NCBI RefSeq assembly: GCF_028595265.1
Contig: NZ_JAQQXP010000001.1
Location: 1 to 64,000 of the forward strand
DNA: 64,000 nucleotides
DNA from: Alteromonas gilva
GTDB taxonomy: Bacteria > Pseudomonadota > Gammaproteobacteria > Enterobacterales > Alteromonadaceae
Direction of reading: 5' to 3'
How positions within the stretch are numbered: position 1 is the stretch's first letter; each line of letters opens with the position of its first letter. The notes below the pieces were generated by a model. The model saw only the letters and a program-made list of their open reading frames with translations, was not told the origin of the DNA and ran no database searches. Shown in pieces: positions 15,830-24,308 of this stretch. Both the position numbers and the translations under genes were made by a program.

Positions 15830-18601
15830 ATGTCATCCTCTTCAAAGCCCCCATTTATTCTTATTGACGGCTCATCTTATTTGTTCAGAGCATTCCACGG
15901 CATGCCCCCTTTAACGAATTCTAAGGGTCAGGACACCGGCGCCATTTACGGCGTTATTAACATGCTGAAAAGCTTGCTAAAGCAATACCATCCAACACAT
16001 ATTGGTGTGGTATTTGACGCCAAGGGTAAAACCTTTCGCGATGACATTTATCCGGAATATAAAGCTAATCGTCCTCCCATGCCCGATGAGCTTCGCACTC
16101 AAATCGCCCCACTGCATGAGATCATTAAGGCGATGGGGCTTCCATTGATCATTGAAGACGGTGTAGAGGCTGACGATGTGATTGGCACCCTGGCCCGACA
16201 AGCCAGCGAAGCCGGTATTGATACCCTGATTAGCACCGGCGACAAAGACATGGCGCAATTGGTTAATCAGCACGTAACGCTGATAAACACCATGAATAAC
16301 CAGCTGATGGATATACAGGGTGTTCGCGATAAATTTGGTATTCCGCCAGAGCTTGTTATCGACTTCCTCGCCCTCAAGGGTGACAAGGTCGATAATATCC
16401 CCGGCGTCCCCGGCGTGGGTGATAAAAGCGCACAAGGCCTGTTAAACGGTATTGGTAGTATTGATGAAATCTACAAGCAGCTGGATAAGATTGCCGAACT
16501 GGATTTTCGCGGCGCTAAATCACTGGCTAAAAAAATGGCCGAGTACGAAGAGCAAGCCCGTCTTTCATACCAACTGGCCACCATCGACGTGAATCTGCAG
16601 CTTAACTATTCGCCGGAAACCCTGGTACCCGAAGCAGCCGATACCGCCAGGCTCGCCGACTTATACAGCGAGTACGAATTTAAGCGCTGGTATACCGAGG
16701 TGACCAGTAACCAGACAGCCGTCGACGCAGAACCAGATAGCACAACAAATGAAGACGTGACGGCCAGTGAACTGGCCAGTGATGATATTACAGTGGACTA
16801 CACCACCATATTCGATGAGGCGACTTTTGAGCAATGGTTCAAAGATATCCAAGCCGCTGAACTTACCGCCTTTGATACCGAAACAACCAGTCTCGATTAT
16901 ATGCAGGCTGAACTCGTAGGCTTGTCATTTTCTATTGAAGCCGGTAAAGCCGCCTATATACCCGTTGCCCACGATTACCCTGATGCCCCTGAGCAACTCT
17001 CCCGCGACTGGGTACTGGCGCAGTTAAAGCCGTGGCTGGAAGACCCAACCCAACTCAAAGTGGGCCAACATCTTAAATACGACAAAAATGTTCTGGCCAA
17101 TTACGATATCCATCTGGATGGCATTGCCTTTGATACCATGCTTGAGTCCTATGTACTAAACAGTACGGGCAGTCGTCATGACATGGATACGCTGGCCCAG
17201 AATTATCTTAATCATCGTACCGTGCACTACGAGGAGATTGCTGGTAAAGGTGCTAAACAACTGACCTTTAATCAAATCGACCTAGAAACAGCAGCATTTT
17301 ATGCCGCTGAGGATGCAGATATTACCCTGCGCTTGCACCAGGTATTGTGGCCCAAGCTTGAAGCGAATGAAGGGTTAAAGAAAGTCCTGCTGGAACTCGA
17401 AGTGCCATTGGCTTCTATCTTGTCGAGAATGGAGCAGCAAGGCGTTCTTATTGATAGTCAGCGCTTACTACAGCAGAGTCAGCAATTAGCCACCCGAATC
17501 ATTGAGCTGGAGAAAGAAGTCCACGAACTGGCTGGCGAGGCCTTTAACTTAGGATCAACCAAGCAGCTCCAGCATATCCTCTTTGAGAAAATGGAATTAC
17601 CGGTAGTTAAAAAGACCCCCAAGGGCGCCCCGTCTACGTCTGAGGAAGTCCTGCAAGAGCTTGCGCTGGATTATGAATTACCGCAAAAGATCATGGAATA
17701 CCGTGGTTTAACCAAGCTTAAAAACACCTATACCGACAAACTGCCTAAAATGATAAACCATCGTACCGGGCGCGTGCATACGTCTTATCATCAGGCTGTC
17801 ACCGCCACCGGCCGGTTGTCATCAACGGATCCCAATTTACAAAACATTCCAATTCGTAACGAAGAAGGCCGACGCGTGCGCAAAGCGTTTGTTGCCAGAG
17901 AAGGCTATCAGATTGTTGCCGCCGACTACTCGCAAATTGAGTTACGCATTATGGCTCACCTGTCAGGCGATAAGGGCTTACTGGATGCTTTTTCCAGCGG
18001 CAAAGACATTCACCGCGCGACGGCGGCTGAGGTATTTGGCGTCACCGAAGATGAGGTTACCGACAACCAGCGCAGAAGTGCCAAAGCAATCAACTTTGGT
18101 TTAATCTATGGCATGTCGGCGTTTGGTCTTGCCAAGCAATTGCACGTTAGCCGCAGTGAAGCACAGGAATATATGGATCTGTATTTCAAGCGTTATCCGG
18201 GCGTGCTTGATTATATGGACAGCACCCGCGAATTCGCTAAAGCTAACGGCTATGTTGAGACTGTATTTGGCCGTCGTCTTTATTTACCTGACATTAAAGC
18301 CAGCAACGGTGCACGGCGCAAAGGTGCAGAGCGGGCTGCGATTAACGCCCCCATGCAAGGAACCGCGGCTGACATCATTAAAATGGCCATGTTGCGGGTA
18401 AACGACTGGCTTCAACAAGCCAATAACGATGATGTCGCAATGATCATGCAGGTACACGATGAATTAGTGTTTGAAATAAAACACGCCAATATTGATGCCC
18501 ATATTGCCACTATTACAGAACTGATGGAGCAGGCCGCTACACTATCGGTACCGCTGAAAGTTGAAGCAGGCAAAGGTGAGAATTGGGAAGAAGCACACTA
18601 A
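15830..18601 (+). CDS. polA: DNA polymerase I
   Basis: 923 residues (E. coli 928). All three activities are intact. The 5'-3' exonuclease/flap domain covers about 1-290 (DGSSYLFRAFHG, TGDKDMAQLV, GDKVDNIPGVPGVG); the 3'-5' proofreading domain about 320-515 with Exo I FDTETTSLD, Exo II KYDKNVL and Exo III AAEDADITLRL; the polymerase domain follows with motif A ADYSQIELRI, the O-helix RRSAKAINFGLIYG and motif C QVHDELVFE. It fills gaps and removes RNA primers. An AAGAAG ribosome site precedes the ATG. Spot 42 RNA follows, as in E. coli. Confidence 0.99.
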   Translation: MSSSSKPPFILIDGSSYLFRAFHGMPPLTNSKGQDTGAIYGVINMLKSLLKQYHPTHIGVVFDAKGKTFRDDIYPEYKANRPPMPDELRTQIAPLHEIIKAMGLPLIIEDGVEADDVIGTLARQASEAGIDTLISTGDKDMAQLVNQHVTLINTMNNQLMDIQGVRDKFGIPPELVIDFLALKGDKVDNIPGVPGVGDKSAQGLLNGIGSIDEIYKQLDKIAELDFRGAKSLAKKMAEYEEQARLSYQLATIDVNLQLNYSPETLVPEAADTARLADLYSEYEFKRWYTEVTSNQTAVDAEPDSTTNEDVTASELASDDITVDYTTIFDEATFEQWFKDIQAAELTAFDTETTSLDYMQAELVGLSFSIEAGKAAYIPVAHDYPDAPEQLSRDWVLAQLKPWLEDPTQLKVGQHLKYDKNVLANYDIHLDGIAFDTMLESYVLNSTGSRHDMDTLAQNYLNHRTVHYEEIAGKGAKQLTFNQIDLETAAFYAAEDADITLRLHQVLWPKLEANEGLKKVLLELEVPLASILSRMEQQGVLIDSQRLLQQSQQLATRIIELEKEVHELAGEAFNLGSTKQLQHILFEKMELPVVKKTPKGAPSTSEEVLQELALDYELPQKIMEYRGLTKLKNTYTDKLPKMINHRTGRVHTSYHQAVTATGRLSSTDPNLQNIPIRNEEGRRVRKAFVAREGYQIVAADYSQIELRIMAHLSGDKGLLDAFSSGKDIHRATAAEVFGVTEDEVTDNQRRSAKAINFGLIYGMSAFGLAKQLHVSRSEAQEYMDLYFKRYPGVLDYMDSTREFAKANGYVETVFGRRLYLPDIKASNGARRKGAERAAINAPMQGTAADIIKMAMLRVNDWLQQANNDDVAMIMQVHDELVFEIKHANIDAHIATITELMEQAATLSVPLKVEAGKGENWEEAH

Positions 18602-18684
18602 TAAGTAATTTGATTACAAAAAAACATAACTAAATGGGCAAAATTTCAGCTATTCTGCGGCTAACAGGTAGTAAAATTACACTT

Positions 18685-18713
18685 TTGACTTGCCGTTTAC
18701 GTTTCACTTATGT
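18685..18713 (+). promoter_or_regulatory. probable spf promoter
   Basis: -35 TTGACT (18685-18690) and -10 TTATGT (18708-18713), 17-bp spacer, in the 84 bp between the polA stop and the Spot 42 RNA. The predicted start is within a few bases of the conserved RNA 5' end. Confidence 0.5.
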
Positions 18714-18725
18714 ACGCTTACCGAT

Positions 18726-18797
18726 GTAGGGTACAGAGGTGAGAAATCTTTTTTCAAACCTTTGCTTGAGCTCCGGTATTTGCCGGAGCTTTTTTTA
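18726..18797 (+). ncRNA. spf: Spot 42 small RNA, short form
   Basis: The 5' segment GTAGGGTACAGAGGTGAGA matches the conserved start of Spot 42 (E. coli GUAGGGUACAGAGGUAAGA), and the position directly after polA is the same. The RNA ends with a perfect 8-bp hairpin AGCTCCGG/CCGGAGCT (18769-18790) and a run of seven T. At about 72 nt it is clearly shorter than the 109-nt E. coli RNA; the middle region is reduced. Spot 42 is an Hfq-dependent RNA that represses carbon-catabolism mRNAs in glucose in enterics. CRP control here was not seen. Confidence 0.88.
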
Positions 18798-19138
18798 TTT
18801 AAGCGCCAGACAATAGCAAATGCGGTTATGGCAGCGCACTCTCACCCTCTCCTCCCGGTAAAGCCTGATTTAGGGATTTTCCTGGTTTTATTTATCACTG
18901 ATTAACCGCAACGCGTTGCAATACGTTAAGTCGAATTCTTGCTGTAGTCTTTCACCGCCGGTTTCAGTTGGCTCACTAAAATGTGTGTCACAGAGGTAAA
19001 AATTTATGTGCTTTGTTAGGGTTTGAACACAAAAATACAAGTTTAAGCTATTGTTTAATATAGACTTATAAAATTAATTTAATTTTATTGCAATTAATCT
19101 GAACTTTCAGTGGGATTAGGTACTCTTATTATCGGTTT

Positions 19139-19193
19139 TTTTATGTGTTTTCTCTCAGTCCTTAACCCCATTCATCGAATGGGGTTATTTTTT
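19139..19193 (+). ncRNA. candidate small RNA ending at a strong terminator
   Basis: A perfect 10-bp hairpin AACCCCATTC/GAATGGGGTT (19164-19186) with a three-base loop and an ATTTTTTA tail forms a plus-strand terminator between spf and engB. Neither neighbour needs it: spf has its own terminator and engB runs the other way, for which the tail is wrong. A TATTAT -10 lies at 19127-19132, but the -35 is poor, so the 5' end is a guess. The remaining gap (18798-19126) shows nothing else. A second RNA near spf has, as I recall, been reported in Aliivibrio. Confidence 0.4.
19164..19193 (+). terminator. Rho-independent terminator between spf and engB
   Basis: 10-bp perfect stem, 3-base loop, then ATTTTTTA. 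The U-tract is only on the plus-strand side. Confidence 0.8.
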
Positions 19194-19243
19194 ATCTGCG
19201 ACTTTCTATTCGCTACGTTGACTGCCGTAAAACCATTTCAGAG

Positions 19244-19870
19244 CTAGTCTGGCTGGTCTTGCCGCTCAATGCCAAACCACTTATTCAGTATCGCCTCGAA
19301 CTCTGGTAAGCCCTGTCGGTTAAGCGCCGAGAAAGTCTGCACCGTTACATCACCACAAAAAGCCATTGCCGCTTCCCGCGCCATTAATAGCTGAGCCTTG
19401 CGCTTACCTGCTTTTAATTTATCTGACTTGGTCATTAACGCCAGAACCGGTAAATCAGCACTCACAGCCCAATGGATAAGATCCTGGTCGAGATCTTTGA
19501 ATGGGTGACGAATATCCATTAACACCACCAATCCTTTGAGGCTTTTGCGTTTTTGCAGGTATTCGCCTAACGAACGCTGCCACTTTTCTTTCATTGCCAG
19601 CGGTACTTTGGCATAGCCATAGCCGGGCAAATCAACTAACCTGCGGTCTCCCTCCAGCTCAAAAACGTTAATTAGCTGAGTCCGGCCCGGTGTTTTACTG
19701 GTTCTGGCCAGGTTTTTTTGCCGGGTTAATGTGTTTAGTGCACTCGATTTGCCGGCATTAGAACGCCCGGCAAAGGCAATTTCGACGCCAGTATCATCGT
19801 CGAGGTGTTTTATATCTGGTGCACTGGTAAAAAATTTTGCTTTGCTGTAATAACTCATTCGATTACTCAA
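19244..19870 (-). CDS. engB: ribosome-associated GTPase EngB (YihA/YsxC)
   Basis: 208 residues. Essential GTPase in 50S subunit assembly. GTPase motifs: G1 GRSNAGKSS near 36, G2 TPGRTQ, G3 DLPGYG, G4 TKSD and a G5-like SALN. N-terminal YYSKAKFFTSAPD is typical of the family. It is divergent from cytochrome c4, as in Shewanella and Vibrio. Confidence 0.97.
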   Translation of the reverse strand: MSNRMSYYSKAKFFTSAPDIKHLDDDTGVEIAFAGRSNAGKSSALNTLTRQKNLARTSKTPGRTQLINVFELEGDRRLVDLPGYGYAKVPLAMKEKWQRSLGEYLQKRKSLKGLVVLMDIRHPFKDLDQDLIHWAVSADLPVLALMTKSDKLKAGKRKAQLLMAREAAMAFCGDVTVQTFSALNRQGLPEFEAILNKWFGIERQDQPD

Positions 19871-20030
19871 AATGTCAGATTATCTGCTACATTGGTCGTA
19901 GTTCATTATTAAACCGATGTTATTCCATAGTTTTAGCATGGAATAGGTTTTTCTGACGCGTTAAATGTGTAAAATACGCATGATATCACGTATATCCTAT
20001 CAGCCGTTGGATCCTTGTAAGAGAATAATT

Positions 20031-20654
20031 ATGAAAAAACTGTGTTTGTTGTTTTGTTTAACCCTTGGGTTTACTGCTTCTGTTACTGCTGAAGGAGACC
20101 CTGAAGCCGGGAAAGCAAAATCAGCTGTCTGTGCTGCCTGTCACGGACCTGATGGTAATAGTATGATTGAATTAAACCCCAAAATTGCAGGTCAGCACGC
20201 AAATTACCTGGCCAAGCAATTAATGGAATTTCGCCTGGCGTCTTCGACCGGTGGCGAAGAAGGACGTAACAATGCCGTGATGAACGGTATGGCTGCCCCC
20301 CTCAGTGATCAGGACATCGCTGACTTAGCAGCGTATTTTTCCAGTCAGGAAGCCAGCCCGGGCTCTACCCCTGAAAACTTTATTGAGCCGGGCGAAGCCC
20401 TTTACCGTGGTGGCGACGCAGAACGCGGTGTTACGGCATGTATTGCCTGCCATGGCCCAAGTGGTAACGGCATGCAACTGGCTGGATTTCCGGATATTAG
20501 CGGCCAACATGCTGCCTATACGATTGCGCAGCTTAAAGCATTCCGTGCCGGTGAGCGTCATAACGATATGAACGGCATGATGCGTGATATCGCCTCTAAG
20601 TTAACCGATGAAGATATCGAAATACTGGCTAATTACGTTGCGGGCTTACACTAA
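20031..20654 (+). CDS. dihaem cytochrome c4
   Basis: 207 residues from the ATG at 20031. Signal peptide (1-20, ending SVTAEG) for export to the periplasm, then two cytochrome c domains, each with a CxxCH haem site: CAACH near residue 37 and CIACH near 138. Met ligands are plausible (MNGMAAPLS and MNGMMRDIA). Cytochrome c4 passes electrons to terminal oxidases such as cbb3. The second copy arises from an internal duplication. The gene occupies the usual spot beside engB. Confidence 0.94.
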   Translation: MKKLCLLFCLTLGFTASVTAEGDPEAGKAKSAVCAACHGPDGNSMIELNPKIAGQHANYLAKQLMEFRLASSTGGEEGRNNAVMNGMAAPLSDQDIADLAAYFSSQEASPGSTPENFIEPGEALYRGGDAERGVTACIACHGPSGNGMQLAGFPDISGQHAAYTIAQLKAFRAGERHNDMNGMMRDIASKLTDEDIEILANYVAGLH

Positions 20655-20680
20655 AACAAGCTAACTGTTTGTTTACACTC

Positions 20681-20736
20681 GAATGTTAACAAAGTGTAAC
20701 ATTCATGGTTGTAATTTAAGCCAGTTCCTGTAATCT
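20681..20736 (+). promoter_or_regulatory. inverted repeat and promoter of the Csr-like RNA
   Basis: GAATGTTA/TAACATTC arms (20681-20704) enclose an 8-base spacer; the inner 18 bases TGTTAACAAAGTGTAACA match 8 of 12 conserved positions of the UvrY/GacA/VarA activating site (TGTAAG-N6-CTTACA). Downstream are a -35 TTGTAA (20709-20714) and a -10 TAATCT (20731-20736) with a 16-bp spacer. The palindrome ends about 40 bp upstream of the predicted start; activation by a GacA-type regulator is inferred only. Confidence 0.5.
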
Positions 20737-20742
20737 ATGCGT

Positions 20743-20964
20743 TGTCGTGAAACCTGTTGTGAAACAGTCCGACAGCAACAACAAGCAATTGTTCAGGACG
20801 ATATTATAAAGTGTCAGGAAGACCCAGAACAAAAAATGCTCTGTAAGCAAGAAAAATAAGGGGAGCACTGCAGGAAGCCAGCCGCACAGAGAAGTGCACT
20901 AACGGGAGAGGTGTCATCTGACACTCAATTATAAGGTGATGGTGTGATACCATCGCCTTTTTTA
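20743..20964 (+). ncRNA. csrC: CsrB/CsrC-like small RNA (CsrA antagonist)
   Basis: About 222 nt with no open frame of note, five GGA motifs (three as CAGGA, two as GGGAG), one in a GTC-AGGAA-GAC mini-stem identical to a CsrC motif, and a terminator of paired GGTGATGG/CCATCGCC plus TTTTTT (20933-20963). E. coli csrC lies between engB (yihA) and yihI, and this RNA lies in the same interval. Such RNAs sequester the translational regulator CsrA. Only five motifs are seen, fewer than the nine or more in E. coli. The 5' end is approximate. An mRNA leader with a terminator is an alternative. Confidence 0.7.
20933..20964 (+). terminator. Rho-independent terminator of the Csr-like RNA
   Basis: Ten-pair stem (including one G-T pair and two A-T closing pairs), 7-base loop TGTGATA and a run of six T (20958-20963). 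It ends only 12 bases before the next start codon. Confidence 0.88.
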
Positions 20965-20975
20965 TTACGCTCAAT

Positions 20976-21617
20976 ATGATTGAATGCCCACTTTGCCAGT
21001 GTAAGAAAGTCATCGCTTTTCATCAGGATAAACTGCGCGTTTATTTTCGATGTAAACAATGTCTGTTGGTGTTTGTTGATCCGCAATCACTCCCCACTCA
21101 ACAACAAGAGCTTGCTGAATACCAGCTTCACCAGAACACGTTGACCGACAGCGGCTATCTTAGCTTTTTAAACCGCCTGGTTGAATGCGTACTACCTCAC
21201 CTGACATTGCCAGCCCCCAGCATACTCGATTACGGTAGCGGCCCGTGCCATGCACTGGCGCACTTATTTGCTCAACATGGCTATCATACTGATTGCTACG
21301 ACCCGTTATTTGGCCCGTTTGAGATCCCGGCAGAGCACTACGATGTTATAACGGCGACTGAGTCTATTGAACACTTTCACAGGCCGGCCCGGGAGTGGCA
21401 ACGCTGGATGACGCTGCTCCAATCCGGTGGCTGGCTGGCCATTATGACTAAACGCGTACTCAGCGCCGACAAATTTGCCCAGTGGCATTACAAGAACGAC
21501 CCCACACATGTGTGCTTTTTTTCAGTCGAAACCTTTACCTGGTTAGCCAGAAAGCATGGCCTCAATGTGATCTTTCCCCAACGTGACATTGTATTGATGC
21601 AGAAGCCAAAGCAATAA
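20976..21617 (+). CDS. class I SAM-dependent methyltransferase with zinc ribbon
   Basis: 213 residues. The N terminus holds two CxxC pairs (CPLC, CKQC) that would bind zinc, followed by a methyltransferase fold of the Methyltransf_23 type: DYGSGPCHALA near 84-94 in place of the usual GxGxG SAM loop, the acidic CYDPLF and TATESIEHFHRP. Substrate unknown. It starts just 12 bases after the terminator of the Csr-like RNA, so it must be read through that terminator or start later; no clear ribosome site precedes the ATG. yihI follows after 62 bp. Confidence 0.8.
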   Translation: MIECPLCQCKKVIAFHQDKLRVYFRCKQCLLVFVDPQSLPTQQQELAEYQLHQNTLTDSGYLSFLNRLVECVLPHLTLPAPSILDYGSGPCHALAHLFAQHGYHTDCYDPLFGPFEIPAEHYDVITATESIEHFHRPAREWQRWMTLLQSGGWLAIMTKRVLSADKFAQWHYKNDPTHVCFFSVETFTWLARKHGLNVIFPQRDIVLMQKPKQ

Positions 21618-21679
21618 CGCGTTATAATAGTTAACAGATGAATTCACACTAGCAGAGCATTTGGCTCGATTGGAGCGTT

Positions 21680-22168
21680 ATGGCTAAGAAAAAGAAATCC
21701 CGTAAAGTAGGTCTTATTGGCGTGCGTAAAGACCCTGATTTCGAACACAAGACGTCGTCCGGGCGGGTAAAAAAGCGCAAGGGCAACAGCCCGGGTAGTC
21801 GTCATAATGTCGAAGACAAACGGCAGCAAAAGTCCACGTCGGGCGGCAACCAGGATCCTCGTTTGGGGAGTAAAAAACCGGTGCCATTAATTAAGACACC
21901 TGTCGCGACGCAAAAGCGTAAGTTCGCAACACCGGCAGAAGAGCTCGCTGCGCTGGAAGCCGATAGCCGGCTTATTTCACTGCTCGATAAGCTCGATCAG
22001 GGTAAGCCTCTGAACAAAGACCAGCAACACTATGTAGATGAACACATGGCCCGTCACAAGGCGCTGTGTGAACTGATGGGCATCACCGCTGACGCCGACG
22101 AAAGCGATGACGACGAAGACGAATTTGCGGCATTGGATGCTATCAAACTAGATGACTTTGAGAGGTAA
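21680..22168 (+). CDS. yihI: Der GTPase-activating protein YihI
   Basis: 162 residues. YihI activates the GTPase Der (EngA) and thereby tunes 50S assembly. The N-terminal third is very basic (KKKKSRK, KKRKG) and disordered-looking; DPRLGSKKPVPL near 55-66 is the family marker; the C terminus is highly acidic (ESDDDEDEF). In E. coli it neighbours engB and csrC, the same locus as here. Confidence 0.92.
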   Translation: MAKKKKSRKVGLIGVRKDPDFEHKTSSGRVKKRKGNSPGSRHNVEDKRQQKSTSGGNQDPRLGSKKPVPLIKTPVATQKRKFATPAEELAALEADSRLISLLDKLDQGKPLNKDQQHYVDEHMARHKALCELMGITADADESDDDEDEFAALDAIKLDDFER

Positions 22169-22177
22169 GCTACCCCT

Positions 22178-22660
22178 ATGGTATGGATGATACTGGTAAG
22201 TATTGGGCTACTCATTATTGCTGTTCTGGGCGTTTATGCAGGCCGGTTAATGTTTCGGCTGCAGCAGCAAAATGCCCGCCAAAAAGCCGCCAGAGAGCAA
22301 CGTCTGGAAACCATATTTGAAAGTGTTCATACCATTTCCAGAGCGATGCTACAGCAGCAGTGTAATGTCTCTGAGGGCGTCATTCGTATTTGCCGGTTGC
22401 TCAGAGCATTACCCGAAGAAGTCACCGAAGATTACGCCGCGAGCTACCCTGCAATACATGAATTGTTCAACGAAGTAAGTGGTTTTGCCATACTCGAAGA
22501 CCGTAAAGCGCTGGATAAAAAGCAGCGTATAGCCGAGGATAAAGCCCGCGAAGCCATCGAAGAGCAGCACGAGTCTAAGGTGCTCAAAGAATTACCCGCG
22601 CTGATCACATTTTGCGAGTCGCGTTACCCGGTAATGGCCAGAGACCGCACTTCGTTGTAG
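22178..22660 (+). CDS. DUF2489 membrane-anchored protein
   Basis: 160 residues. One N-terminal membrane helix (about 2-24), then a charged helical cytosolic region with an RQKAAREQRLETI start, a CNVSEG-IRICRLL segment and a predicted coiled coil near 107-135. It matches the DUF2489 proteins usually next to yihI; function unknown. It starts nine bases after yihI and its 3' end overlaps the convergent tag gene by 37 bases. Confidence 0.82.
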   Translation: MVWMILVSIGLLIIAVLGVYAGRLMFRLQQQNARQKAAREQRLETIFESVHTISRAMLQQQCNVSEGVIRICRLLRALPEEVTEDYAASYPAIHELFNEVSGFAILEDRKALDKKQRIAEDKAREAIEEQHESKVLKELPALITFCESRYPVMARDRTSL

Positions 22661-23211
22661 CAATGGCAGTCAAGGGTGTGGTCGTTGACCATACCCACCG
22701 CCTGCATAAACGCATAACAAATGGTTTCGCCAACAAAACTGAATCCGGCTTTCTTAAGTGCTTTTGCCATCGCTCTCGACTCTGGCGTGCTGGTCGGCAC
22801 TTCTTTGCTTGTCCGCCACCTATTAACCCTGGTTTGATGGTCTGTAAACTGCCAGATGAAGTCAGTAAAGCTTTGCTGATGACTGATAGCCAAATACGCT
22901 CGGGCATTGTTAATAATGGCGTTTATTTTTAAGCGGCTGCGAATAATCCCTTTGTTTTGCATTAAACGCTCCACATCCTCACCGGTCATTTGCGCTACCT
23001 TGTGCGGATCAAAACCGTAAAACGCGCGCTCAAACTCTGCCTGCTTTTTTAAAATGGTTATCCAGCTTAGTCCGGCCTGCTGACCATCCAGACACAATTT
23101 GGCGAACAGTTGCTGTGGATTACGCTCCGGCCTGCCCCACACATTATCATGATAATCCTGATAAATAGGTTCATCAGACACCCACTCACAGCGGGTTAGT
23201 TGTTCTGTCAT
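22624..23211 (-). CDS. tag: DNA-3-methyladenine glycosylase I
   Basis: 195 residues (E. coli Tag 187). It removes 3-methyladenine from alkylated DNA as the first step of base excision repair. Tag-type zinc ligands are in place: Cys8, His21 in YHDNVWG, and the GMVNDHTLDCHCY segment near 173-185. The helix-hairpin-helix DNA-binding part is the central helical region. The 3' end overlaps the DUF2489 gene on the other strand. Confidence 0.95.
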   Translation of the reverse strand: MTEQLTRCEWVSDEPIYQDYHDNVWGRPERNPQQLFAKLCLDGQQAGLSWITILKKQAEFERAFYGFDPHKVAQMTGEDVERLMQNKGIIRSRLKINAIINNARAYLAISHQQSFTDFIWQFTDHQTRVNRWRTSKEVPTSTPESRAMAKALKKAGFSFVGETICYAFMQAVGMVNDHTLDCHCYNEVRSLAITG

Positions 23212-23400
23212 TGTTGCGCTCCTTTCTGCCAGCAGGCGGATTTTAAGGTCGTGAGCCGGATAACCTGTGCTTTCTGATTAGTAATCGATGCTTTTTAGCC
23301 AGCCAAGTCGGAATTTAGTCCTTTCAGGCCTACATTCGACGGCCTGCAGAATGTATACTAACCCACCTTTTAGTCATCAGTCAGTTATAGTCGTTAATGT

Positions 23401-24306
23401 ATGCACAAGTACGATATTAAAACATTTCAGGGCTTAATCCTTGCCTTACAGGATTATTGGGCCAGACAAGGTTGTGTAATTATTCAGCCACTGGATATGG
23501 AAGTGGGTGCTGGTACATTCCACCCAATGACGTTTTTGCGTTCGCTGGGCCCTGAGCCAATTAGCAGTGCTTACGTGCAACCATGCCGACGCCCTACCGA
23601 CGGCCGTTACGGTGAAAACCCTAACCGCCTTCAGCAGTACTATCAGTTTCAGGTAATGCTGAAACCCTCTCCGGATAACATTCAGGAATTGTATTTAGGC
23701 TCGTTGCGTGAGCTGGGCTTCGATCCTCTCGTGCACGATATCCGCTTTGTTGAAGATAACTGGGAATCACCGACACTCGGTGCCTGGGGTCTTGGCTGGG
23801 AAGTCTGGCTTAACGGCATGGAAGTTACCCAGTTTACTTATTTCCAACAGGTTGGCGGACTCGAGTGTAAGCCGGTTACCGGCGAAATTACCTATGGTTT
23901 AGAACGTCTGGCCATGTATATCCAGGGTGTAAACAGCATTTACGATCTGGTGTGGACGGACGGTCCTATGGGCAAAGTGACCTACGGAGATGTATTCCAC
24001 CAGAACGAAGTGGAGCAATCAGCGTATAACTTTGAACATGCAAATGTTGATGCCCTGTTTAACACCTTCGACGAATGCGAAGCGGCCAGTCAGTTACTGA
24101 TCGAAAAGAACCTGCCGTTACCTGCTTATGAACAGGTTATGAAAGCATCTCATGCGTTTAACCTGCTCGATGCGCGTCATGCCATATCAGTCACCGAACG
24201 ACAGCGTTACATTTTACGTGTCAGAACGCTGGCAAAAGCCTGTGCACAAGCCTATTACCAGGCACGCGAAGATCTCGGTTTTCCGCTTTGTCAGAAGGAG
24301 CAGTAA
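23401..24306 (+). CDS. glyQ: glycine--tRNA ligase alpha subunit
   Basis: 301 residues (E. coli 303). Catalytic subunit of the alpha2-beta2 glycyl-tRNA synthetase. Highly conserved throughout, with FQGLILALQDYWARQGC at the start, the class II motif regions PCRRPTDGRYGENPNR and the ATP-binding TYGLERLAMYIQGV. A TATACT -10 lies at 23354-23359 without a clear -35. glyS starts two bases after the stop, so the subunits are translated together. Confidence 0.98.
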   Translation: MHKYDIKTFQGLILALQDYWARQGCVIIQPLDMEVGAGTFHPMTFLRSLGPEPISSAYVQPCRRPTDGRYGENPNRLQQYYQFQVMLKPSPDNIQELYLGSLRELGFDPLVHDIRFVEDNWESPTLGAWGLGWEVWLNGMEVTQFTYFQQVGGLECKPVTGEITYGLERLAMYIQGVNSIYDLVWTDGPMGKVTYGDVFHQNEVEQSAYNFEHANVDALFNTFDECEAASQLLIEKNLPLPAYEQVMKASHAFNLLDARHAISVTERQRYILRVRTLAKACAQAYYQAREDLGFPLCQKEQ

Positions 24307-24308
24307 CA

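Noticed and set aside
15571..15831. 86-codon minus-strand frame next to polA, starting in a CATG shared with the polA start
   Set aside because: No ribosome site or known family; the overlap with polA's control region makes chance more likely. Conservation in relatives would reopen it.
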